DNA of 5,672 bases from an uncultured Solirubrobacterales bacterium (GTDB taxonomy: Bacteria; Actinomycetota; Thermoleophilia; Solirubrobacterales; 70-9): contig CALEMO010000164.1 in the NCBI GenBank assembly GCA_937910825.1, forward strand, positions 1-5,672, in the 5' to 3' direction. Positions 1-5,165 of the stretch are shown in pieces. Below the pieces are notes generated by a model. The model was given only the letters and a program-made list of their open reading frames with translations. It searched no databases and was not told where the DNA came from. Made by a program: the position numbers and the translations under genes. Each line of letters starts with the position of its first letter. Position 1 is the stretch's first letter.

Positions 1-375
1 ACTGCCATCAGGCAATTTCGGGTCGGACCTGCCGACGACCTTGACCTTGACTTTGCCGCGGTAGGTGTTCTTGACCTTCTTGCCGCGCTTCTTGAACTTC
101 TTGCCCTTGATCTCGACCTTGGGCTTCTTCGGTCCGGTGCGGTCCACCTTGACGCTGTCGAATGACTCGGAATACGGCGTCACCACAGTGCGCGGTTCCG
201 AGATGTTGGTTCCCGGCAGGATCGTTGAATTCCTTACCCGGTAGCTGTGGGTGCCCTGGGGCTCCTTTTTGAAGTTCGCGGTGGAGCCTTCCACCGCCGG
301 TGCGGCGTCAGTCCAATTCTCCCCACCGGACTTTGCCCGCTGGAGCTCGAACGTCGTATCCGGGCTTCCGTACCG
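1..375 (-). pseudogene. Frameshifted C-terminal continuation of the secreted hydrolase gene (Ig/FnIII-like tail), runs off the window
   Basis: On the minus strand the frame with codons ending at position 1 is open for 125 codons from 375 to the window edge. It encodes a coherent tail that begins RYGSPDTTFELQR, continues through a beta-rich FnIII/Ig-like stretch (HSYRVRNSTILPGTNISEP), then a linker VDRTGPKKPKVEI and a lysine-rich segment KGKKFKKRGKKVKN. Joined to LTW (487-489) of the upstream frame, it completes a typical FnIII 'LTW...FELQR' pattern. The shift must lie between the stop of this frame at 394-396 and the stop of the other frame at 234; protein quality puts it near 371-380. One missing base, or two extra ones, would restore the gene. 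It has no start or SD of its own, so it is not an independent gene. Its true C-terminus lies outside the window. The break could be a real mutation or a sequencing/assembly error. Confidence 0.72.
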
Positions 376-1844
376 ACCCAGGTCAGACCGAAATTACCCT
401 TGTTCTCCGGCTTGCCGGAAAGCACCGGCGCAGTCGGACGAATCTCGGCAAATTGGCGAGCCGACTCCTTCAGCCGCTCGACGTCCTCAGGCAGGATGAA
501 GCCGTCCGGGGTCATCGCGTCTGAGGCTGCGTCGTACTTCGCCAGATAGTCCGCGAAATCGGTGTATAGACCACTCAATTGCTCCTGAGTGAGTGGCGTG
601 CTCGACCCGAGCAGTCCACAGAAGGCGGAAAAGATCGGGCCTCCGGGGACGGCTGTGTTCGATCCGTCGTTCACTGCGGTCGGCACGGTAAGTGCCGGGT
701 AACGGATACCACCCTTCGCGATGCCGAATTCATCCCTGGCCAGAGTGCTCGAGTCGACGTACTCTCCGCGCGGAGCGATCGGCGGTGCTTCGGCCGAATT
801 GACCCACTTGACCAAAGCGTCGGTCGCCCGGTTGACCGTAAACGGCTGCTGGACCAGCGAAAGCGGGAACTTCTCGCAGGTGACGGTCAGCTCCGCGAAA
901 TCGCGGGTCAGAAGCGGGTTGATGTTGTCGAAAGCCATCCTCGGCAGGTGCGAGGCACCGGCGACTTCCCAGTGCCGGATCGACGAGGTGTCCGGGTAGT
1001 CCTCAACCGACTTCATGGTGCGGTTCTCGGTCTCGGTCAGGACCCGGATCACCTTTTCCGGGCGGTCCTCTCTCACCGAGGAGGTGCAGACCGTAAGCAG
1101 GTAGGCGTCGGAAATCTCGTGGATCGGATTGATCTCGTTGTGGTGCGTGGCCAAGCGCCCGCAGGACTGCGACTCGCCTGACGAAATGACCGTCTGCGCG
1201 TTGATCCCGCCGAGCGGGTCAACTCCGGTTCCCCCGCCCCGGATCGCCTTGAGGGCCGAAGAGAAGACTTCATAAGACAGCGCGTCGCTGTCGAGCCCGG
1301 GACCGGTCGGAACAGTGCCGTTGCCATTCACGGTCAACCCGGCGTACCTGGTGGGGTTGAAAGCCAGCAGCGAATTGACACCCGTGTTCTGGGCGGTCAC
1401 ACCGACGAACGTATATCCGTTCTTCATCAGGAACTCCGGATCGCCGAACCAGTTCCATTCGATGTCCTGCGTAGCGGTGACGTTGTTCCATTCGGCTACT
1501 ACCGCGCCGTTCGCGTCGGCCGGAGAGGCCGGGCGCCGAACTACGATCCTCGTCTTGAAGGGATATGTGCCGTCCTCGTCGTTGCGGGTCGCGGTCGTCT
1601 CGAAACTCCCCGACGTATCGTAGGTGAAGCCGTCACCTTCGATGAAGAATTCTTCTTCGACATAGCCGTAGTGGTCGAGGTCCTTGTCGGTGGAGAGGAA
1701 CGGGTACGAGTTCGCGTCCGCAGGAATCGGTCCGGTCACGTTCGGCGTCGGAACGTCGCCGAGCTCAGCGTTGGCCGGGGCAACCGCGATCAGGCCACCG
1801 ATAACAGCCGCCAGAAGTGCAGCGAACACGCGTGGTGTCTTCAA
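234..1844 (-). CDS. Secreted alpha/beta-hydrolase-domain protein (PF20091-like), reading frame broken near its C-terminus
   Basis: The frame encodes 536 residues starting at TTG (1844-1842). The start is supported by a purine-rich SD, AAGGAG at 1860-1855, ten bases upstream, and by the signal peptide that begins right there: Lys2/Arg5, a hydrophobic core at about 7-22, and an ANA|EL cleavage site after residue 26. The mature protein resembles the large extracellular 'alpha/beta hydrolase domain' family. The nucleophile elbow is GESQS (223-227), making Ser225 the likely nucleophile. His299 in GASHL is the likely catalytic His, and an acid near 271-273 (TETE) is possible. Four or more cysteines suggest disulfides in an exported protein. 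The substrate is unknown; esterase-type chemistry is inferred. From about residue 490 the sequence turns into low-quality Arg/Ser/Pro-rich peptide and stops at 234, while another frame continues sensible protein to position 1. The last 45 or so residues are therefore probably not native. The family call is from memory of motifs, not a search. Confidence 0.8.
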   Translation of the reverse strand: MKTPRVFAALLAAVIGGLIAVAPANAELGDVPTPNVTGPIPADANSYPFLSTDKDLDHYGYVEEEFFIEGDGFTYDTSGSFETTATRNDEDGTYPFKTRIVVRRPASPADANGAVVAEWNNVTATQDIEWNWFGDPEFLMKNGYTFVGVTAQNTGVNSLLAFNPTRYAGLTVNGNGTVPTGPGLDSDALSYEVFSSALKAIRGGGTGVDPLGGINAQTVISSGESQSCGRLATHHNEINPIHEISDAYLLTVCTSSVREDRPEKVIRVLTETENRTMKSVEDYPDTSSIRHWEVAGASHLPRMAFDNINPLLTRDFAELTVTCEKFPLSLVQQPFTVNRATDALVKWVNSAEAPPIAPRGEYVDSSTLARDEFGIAKGGIRYPALTVPTAVNDGSNTAVPGGPIFSAFCGLLGSSTPLTQEQLSGLYTDFADYLAKYDAASDAMTPDGFILPEDVERLKESARQFAEIRPTAPVLSGKPENKGNFGLTWVGTEARIRRSSSSGQSPVGRIGLTPHRRWKAPPRTSKRSPRAPTATG

Positions 1845-1854
1845 GATCTTCCTT

Positions 1855-1860
1855 CTCCTT
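1855..1860 (-). promoter_or_regulatory. Strong SD that fixes a TTG start for the secreted hydrolase
   Basis: The minus strand reads AAGGAGAAGGAAGATC followed by TTG. AAGGAG lies ten bases before the TTG, and a second GAAGGA core is closer. No ATG or GTG in this frame has comparable support, and the signal peptide starts at this TTG. Confidence 0.65.
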
Positions 1861-1910
1861 TACCTTTTCGGCCACCGGATCGCACTGCTGTGCTCCCTGT
1901 CTCCGGCCAC

Positions 1911-1923
1911 CCCCGTACCGGGG
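1911..1923. repeat. Short palindrome in the divergent intergenic region
   Basis: CCCCG-TAC-CGGGG is a perfect 5-bp inverted repeat with a 3-base centre. It abuts the candidate -10 hexamer of the minus-strand promoter and would sit at the predicted transcription start. An operator role is possible, but short GC palindromes are common in such DNA. A terminator is unlikely because both flanking genes start here and point away from each other. Confidence 0.3.
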
Positions 1924-1952
1924 AATTTATCAAAGCCATGGTCCCGACTCAA
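1924..1952 (-). promoter_or_regulatory. Candidate sigma70-type promoter for the secreted hydrolase gene
   Basis: Read on the minus strand, TTGAGT (1952-1947) and TAAATT (1929-1924) are separated by exactly 17 bases. Each hexamer matches the general consensus at four of six positions. This would start transcription near 1917, giving a leader of about 70 nt before the TTG start. It lies in the divergent intergenic gap, the right place for a promoter. The match is modest and the region is short, so chance is a real possibility. Confidence 0.35.
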
Positions 1953-1979
1953 GTGCTTCGTGACTGTCAGACTTGAGCA

Positions 1980-3101
1980 ATGAGCGAGAACGACGGCAAG
2001 CGCCCGATCGCGGTCTATGGTGCCACTGGCTACACCGGCAGGCTGATCGCGGCCGAGCTGGCTGCGACGGACCTTGATTTCGTCCTGGCCGGTCGCAACG
2101 CTGAAAAGCTGAAAGCGTTGGCCGAGGACCTCCAGGTCGACGTGCCGCTGCACGCGATCGTGACCGACGACGGCAAGGCGCTGAGGGAACTCTTCAGCGG
2201 CTGCTCGGCGGTGATCGCCTGCGCCGGACCTTTCTATCTCCACGGCGAGCCGATCCTCGCCGCTGCGGTCGATGCCGGCGCTCACTACCTTGATACGACC
2301 GGCGAGCAACCTTTCATACGATTGGCGCTCGAGACGTACGGACCCAGGGCTGCCGAATCGGGCACTGCGGTGCTTTCGGGCATGGGATTCGACTACGTGC
2401 CCGGAGACATGCTGGCCGCCCTGACCGCCGAAGGCATGGGGCCGCTGGAGACGATCCGGCTGGCCTACACGACCAGCTTCCAGCCGACTCGCGGCACGAT
2501 GCTCTCGGCCCTGGAAATGTTCAAAGGCGGTGACCTCGAGTTCCGGAACGGAAAACTCACAGAGGCCTCACCGGCGATCGCCCGTGGCGAATTCGATTTC
2601 GGGCAGCAGCTCGGAACGAAGTCAATGACCCGCTACCCGGCCGGTGAGCAGATCACCGTACCCCGTCACGTAGATACGAAGCGGGTGGAGACGATGCTGA
2701 GCGCGGACTCGATCACCCCGGGACCGTTGGTCAGGATGACGCCGCTGATCATGCGGCCTGCAGCCGCCGCAATGAAGACGCCGCTCAAGTCGCTCACCGA
2801 CAAGCTGGTGAGCCGGCTACCCGAAGGAGCATCGGCCGAAGATCGTGCATCGGCCACCTTCGTGGTCGCCTGCGAAGCAGTGGCAGTCGACGGTCGTCAC
2901 AGGCGGGGGATCATCACCGGCAACGATGTCTACGGCCTGACCGCGGCCCTGCTCGTGGAAGCTGCGAAGCACGCCGTCGAAGGCAGGATCAGGGGCTCCG
3001 GTGGGCTGGCTCCTGCCGAAGCCTTCGACTCCGCCGCATTCCTCAGCCGCTTCGCCAGGTTCTCACTCGGCGTCTCAGTCGAGCCAGTCGCCGATCAGTG
3101 A
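1980..3101 (+). CDS. Saccharopine-dehydrogenase-like NAD(P)-binding oxidoreductase (trans-acting enoyl reductase family-like)
   Basis: The protein has 373 residues. The N-terminus is a Rossmann fold with the dinucleotide motif GATGYTG (14-20). AGRN (37-40) lies at the end of the second strand, where the cofactor ribose/phosphate is read; the Arg suggests NADP(H). CAGPF (81-85) and YLDTTGE (103-109) follow, a combination typical of the saccharopine dehydrogenase NADP-binding family (PF03435), including mycobacterial 'trans-acting enoyl reductase' relatives. Those relatives run somewhat longer, at around 400 residues. The C-terminal part ends with the usual GSGGLAPAEAF...FL pattern. True lysine-pathway saccharopine dehydrogenase activity is not implied; a lipid or acyl substrate is possible but inferred. 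The ATG at 1980 has only a weak SD, but the Rossmann strand begins at residue 9, leaving little room for a later start. It is divergent from the secreted hydrolase, and its 3' end overlaps the next gene tail to tail by 27 bp. Confidence 0.85.
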   Translation: MSENDGKRPIAVYGATGYTGRLIAAELAATDLDFVLAGRNAEKLKALAEDLQVDVPLHAIVTDDGKALRELFSGCSAVIACAGPFYLHGEPILAAAVDAGAHYLDTTGEQPFIRLALETYGPRAAESGTAVLSGMGFDYVPGDMLAALTAEGMGPLETIRLAYTTSFQPTRGTMLSALEMFKGGDLEFRNGKLTEASPAIARGEFDFGQQLGTKSMTRYPAGEQITVPRHVDTKRVETMLSADSITPGPLVRMTPLIMRPAAAAMKTPLKSLTDKLVSRLPEGASAEDRASATFVVACEAVAVDGRHRRGIITGNDVYGLTAALLVEAAKHAVEGRIRGSGGLAPAEAFDSAAFLSRFARFSLGVSVEPVADQ

Positions 3102-3935
3102 ATTGATGCGATCCGGATCTTCGAGGTGAAGGAAGTGGCCGACGCCGGGCACAGCCGCGAAGCTGCTGCCCGCGGGCAGGCGGTCGGCGTAGAGCTCGGC
3201 TATCTCCACCTGCGCACAACCGTCGCCTTGCCCGTGCAGGTAGAGCACCGGGGCCTGCGGATCCATCGCCACCAGCTCACCGATTCCCGAAAGAAGAGTA
3301 TTTCGGTAGTAGCGCAGAGCAGCCCGGCGGCGGCCGGTACCCCGAAGCGCTTCGAAGACACGGGCGAGGTCCTCCCGCGCGTCGTAGCCGGGCGACCAGT
3401 CCCGCCAAAGCTTCGGAATCAGCCACCCGAGACTGCGCTCGGACTCCGGCAGCTGGTTGAAGAGGAAGTACCAGCTCATCCGAAGTTGCCTCGCAGCGAT
3501 CGGCAGAGTGCCAACGGAGCGCAGGGGCTCGACCACAGCCGCCGGCGGTGGAACCGACATCGCGACATATCGTGCGAAGCGCTCGGGAGCAGTGGCGGTC
3601 ACCTGCCAGGCAGCCACAGCACCCCAGTCATGGCCGACCAGCGCCGCTGATTCGTCCGCGCCGAGCGCCTCGTGCAGGTCGAGGATGTCGCCGGCCTGGT
3701 CCGATACGGCGTAGCGGTCATCCGGGGCCAGGTCACTGGGGCCGTAGCCACGGGTGAACGGCGCCACAGCCCGCCAGCCACGACCGGCCAGATACGGCCC
3801 CAGGTACCTCCAGGTCCAGGCGGTGTCCGGATAGCCGTGGACCAGAAGCGCAATGCGCGCATCCGGATCACCCCATGCGAGCGCACCGAATTTCATCGGC
3901 CCGGTGGAGAGGCCGATGCGTTCAGGCTGGATCAT
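3075..3935 (-). CDS. Alpha/beta hydrolase, epoxide-hydrolase type
   Basis: The 286-residue protein has the full set of alpha/beta hydrolase landmarks. HGYPDTAWTWR (33-43) carries the HGxP oxyanion-hole motif. GHDWG (101-105) is the nucleophile elbow with Asp103 as nucleophile, typical of epoxide hydrolases and haloalkane dehalogenases rather than Ser esterases. An acid, probably Asp238 in GQGDG, follows, and His267 in GVGHFLHLEDP is the catalytic base. The cap domain (about 130-215) contains Tyr156 and the pair Tyr209/Tyr210; epoxide hydrolases use cap tyrosines to activate the epoxide, which favours that call over dehalogenase. It has no signal peptide, so it is cytoplasmic. It starts at ATG (3935-3933) with a weak SD. 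Its start is 27 nt beyond the stop of the ABM-fold gene, so it is probably the last gene of the heliorhodopsin operon. Its 3' end lies inside the oppositely oriented oxidoreductase gene. The substrate is unknown. Confidence 0.85.
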   Translation of the reverse strand: MIQPERIGLSTGPMKFGALAWGDPDARIALLVHGYPDTAWTWRYLGPYLAGRGWRAVAPFTRGYGPSDLAPDDRYAVSDQAGDILDLHEALGADESAALVGHDWGAVAAWQVTATAPERFARYVAMSVPPPAAVVEPLRSVGTLPIAARQLRMSWYFLFNQLPESERSLGWLIPKLWRDWSPGYDAREDLARVFEALRGTGRRRAALRYYRNTLLSGIGELVAMDPQAPVLYLHGQGDGCAQVEIAELYADRLPAGSSFAAVPGVGHFLHLEDPDRINSLIGDWLD

Positions 3936-3962
3936 GGAGACAAGTACCTGACGGTGAATCGC

Positions 3963-4283
3963 CTAGAGCGTGCCTTTGCTTTCGTCGCCGAGCGGGACCG
4001 ACTGGCCGAAGGTGATCGTCGGCGGACCGGCCAGCAGTTCGCCGGCAAGTTCACCGACCGCAGCCATATGAGGCCGCTGAAAGTGCTCGTCGAGGTCGGA
4101 CTGTGACGCCCAACGTTCGACCAGAACCAGAACCTCGGGATCGTTGATATCTCGGTGAAGGGCATAGGCGATGCAGCCCGGTTCTTGATGGGTCTGCTCG
4201 ATCACCGGCGTGAACCCGGCAATCACTTCGTCGACTCGACCCTCTTTCGCCCTGAACGTCGCAACCACCACGATTTCTGTCAT
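3963..4283 (-). CDS. ABM-domain protein (antibiotic biosynthesis monooxygenase / YgiN-like)
   Basis: The 106-residue protein matches the single-domain, dimeric ferredoxin-like ABM family (PF03992) in length and motif order. It opens with a beta strand (TEIVVVATFRAKEG, 2-15). THQEPGCIAY follows at 31-40 with the family's conserved E-x-GC-x-x-Y, then VLVLVERWAS (51-60) and a DEHFQRPHM helix (65-73) with His67 and His72. Members include quinol monooxygenases, cofactor-free oxygenases and heme-degrading proteins; nothing here settles which, and many have no known substrate. No heme-specific or metal-specific signature is evident. The start is ATG (4283-4281) with only a poor SD; with just 26 nt from the heliorhodopsin stop, it may depend on translational coupling. 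It lies between the heliorhodopsin and the epoxide-hydrolase-type gene on the same strand, consistent with one transcript. A role in handling oxidised quinones, retinoids or other reactive small molecules is speculation. Confidence 0.85.
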   Translation of the reverse strand: MTEIVVVATFRAKEGRVDEVIAGFTPVIEQTHQEPGCIAYALHRDINDPEVLVLVERWASQSDLDEHFQRPHMAAVGELAGELLAGPPTITFGQSVPLGDESKGTL

Positions 4284-4309
4284 GCGGGCAGCCTAGGCGA
4301 AATAAGGAT

Positions 4310-5086
4310 TCAGGAACCGGCCAACGCTCCGGCGTAAACCTGCCAGGCGAGCGCCGTTTTCGCGACGAAGCTGAGCACGATGTAAGAGCGCTCGGCAAAC
4401 AGCGGGTCGCCCCATCGGCCGACTCCCCGGTAGTGCAGCCACATGTTTATTGCGAAACCGTTGAACAGCACGAAGAGCGAAACGAAGATTCCATAGACGA
4501 ATATCGGCACACCGGAACCTTCATTTCCGGCAAGCAGGAACTGGATCACGATCGCGATCCAGGGAACCGCTCCGAAAACACAGCCCCAGATGAACGGCGA
4601 CCAGTCGATCTCCTCGCGATCGAGGTTGACCTTCTCCATGACGAGTCCGAAGACGATCATTGCCGCGTTGAATGCGAACAGGCACAGCAGAGCGATCACA
4701 TCGCTCACCCCGGACAACATCGCGATCAGCACGACCATCAGGGAGGCGCTGATCGAGTACTCCCACCACCTCGCCGGATTGACCCCCCGGACGATGTTCG
4801 ATTCGTACCAACGACGGGCAAAACTGCCGACCGCAAAGTGGTCCATCGCGGCAAGCCCGAGGAAGATCGCCACCATCACGTCGATCCGCAGGTCGAAGAG
4901 GGTGCTCATCCCGTATTGGCCGCGGCCCGGGGCGTCGGTCAGATACGAGCCGATGACCGGCAGACTGGCTGGCTTGGCGACGACCAGGATGACAACAACC
5001 TGCGCTGCAAAGAAGACGGCGGCGATCAGATTCAGTCGGCGAAGGCCTTTCAGCCGACTCTTCTGCTTATCCTGATTCTCGCTCAA
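4310..5086 (-). CDS. Heliorhodopsin (seven-helix retinal protein)
   Basis: The 258-residue protein has seven hydrophobic helices at roughly 17-37, 66-87, 107-128, 129-152, 163-187, 194-219 and 230-255. The retinal-binding Lys is Lys243 in SFVAK of helix 7, followed by the characteristic LAWQVYAG. The Schiff-base counterion is Glu109 in RWWEYSISAS of helix 3. These WWEYS and SFVAK motifs mark heliorhodopsins rather than type-1 rhodopsins. The Lys/Arg-rich N-terminus (7-17) fits the family's inverted topology, with the N-terminus in the cytoplasm. The long helix 1-2 loop (38-65) matches the extracellular dimer-contacting loop of known structures. His83 in helix 2 probably matches the conserved His of that helix; the helix-1 position where I expect a His appears to be Phe26. 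The start is TTG with GGAGG at 5099-5095, eight bases upstream. Heliorhodopsins lack demonstrated general pumping and are mostly viewed as photosensors or signalling proteins. It heads a probable operon with the ABM-fold and epoxide-hydrolase-type genes. No retinal-synthesis gene is present in the window. Confidence 0.95.
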   Translation of the reverse strand: MSENQDKQKSRLKGLRRLNLIAAVFFAAQVVVILVVAKPASLPVIGSYLTDAPGRGQYGMSTLFDLRIDVMVAIFLGLAAMDHFAVGSFARRWYESNIVRGVNPARWWEYSISASLMVVLIAMLSGVSDVIALLCLFAFNAAMIVFGLVMEKVNLDREEIDWSPFIWGCVFGAVPWIAIVIQFLLAGNEGSGVPIFVYGIFVSLFVLFNGFAINMWLHYRGVGRWGDPLFAERSYIVLSFVAKTALAWQVYAGALAGS

Positions 5087-5090
5087 ATCT

Positions 5091-5125
5091 TCTCCCTCCG
5101 GGTCAACTGCATGTCCGGAGGGAGA
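5091..5125 (-). promoter_or_regulatory. Perfect 11-bp hairpin burying the heliorhodopsin ribosome binding site
   Basis: Positions 5091-5101 and 5115-5125 are perfect reverse complements (TCTCCCTCCGG / CCGGAGGGAGA) around a 13-nt loop. In the minus-strand mRNA the 3' arm contains the GGAGG SD (5099-5095) and ends four bases before the TTG start codon. The folded leader should therefore hide the ribosome binding site. It could act as a translational switch, an RNA thermometer-like element or an attenuator. As an intrinsic terminator it is poor: only a UUU follows, and it would end transcription just inside the gene. A DNA-level operator is the other reading. The inverted repeat itself is certain; its role is inferred. 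Confidence 0.6.
5095..5099 (-). promoter_or_regulatory. SD that fixes the TTG start of heliorhodopsin
   Basis: GGAGG on the minus strand lies eight bases before TTG (5086-5084). The only nearby upstream ATG (5112-5110) is in a different frame, so this TTG is the best-supported start. It also gives the expected short, basic cytoplasmic N-terminus before helix 1. Confidence 0.7.
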
Positions 5126-5147
5126 CTACCCGTGGGCCCGCCCGAAT

Positions 5148-5163
5148 AACCGGCAGGCCGGTT
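5148..5163 (-). terminator. Candidate terminator hairpin after the cupredoxin gene
   Basis: The minus strand reads AACCGGCCTGCCGGTT, a 7-bp perfect inverted repeat (effectively a 6-bp stem with a 4-base loop). It begins two bases after the TGA of the cupredoxin gene (5168-5166). Only AUU follows, not a U-tract, so it is at best a weak or U-poor terminator of the sort often proposed for high-GC actinobacteria. If it terminates, the heliorhodopsin operon needs its own promoter in the remaining 60 nt; I could not identify a convincing one there. Confidence 0.4.
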
Positions 5164-5165
5164 CA

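Noticed and set aside
60..120. Repetitive CTT-rich stretch that looks like a simple repeat
   Set aside because: It is explained by Lys (AAG) and Val codons of the Lys-rich tail on the minus strand; units are irregular and not a tandem repeat.
579..1181. Plus-strand 200-codon open frame opposite the secreted hydrolase
   Set aside because: It is a shadow of the minus-strand gene: Arg/Val/Gly-rich with no recognisable motif, while the minus strand has a signal peptide and catalytic motifs.
1860..2309. Minus-strand 149-codon open frame across the oxidoreductase 5' end and the intergenic region
   Set aside because: It overlaps the Rossmann-encoding region on the other strand and has no motif or SD; it is a shadow frame.
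3126..3650. Plus-strand 174-codon open frame opposite the epoxide-hydrolase-type gene
   Set aside because: The opposite strand encodes the full alpha/beta hydrolase motif set; this frame shows no domain and has a shadow-like composition.
4291..4298. GCCTAGGC palindrome between the heliorhodopsin and ABM-fold genes
   Set aside because: It is only 8 bp in a 26-nt spacer, with no loop, repeat copy or promoter-like context; chance is sufficient.
1980..5086. Both the oxidoreductase and heliorhodopsin proteins begin with MSEN
   Set aside because: The similarity stops after four residues and the proteins are unrelated; it is no sign of duplication or a shared leader.
5091..5125. Reading the 11-bp inverted repeat as the terminator of the cupredoxin gene
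   Set aside because: It is not excluded but less likely: no U-tract follows, it overlaps the heliorhodopsin SD, and another hairpin lies nearer the cupredoxin stop.
4433..5149. Plus-strand 238-codon open frame opposite the heliorhodopsin gene
   Set aside because: It lies almost entirely antisense to a clearly real membrane protein gene. Its His/Asp/Arg-rich composition is what a reversed hydrophobic-helix gene gives in high-GC DNA, and no family is recognisable.
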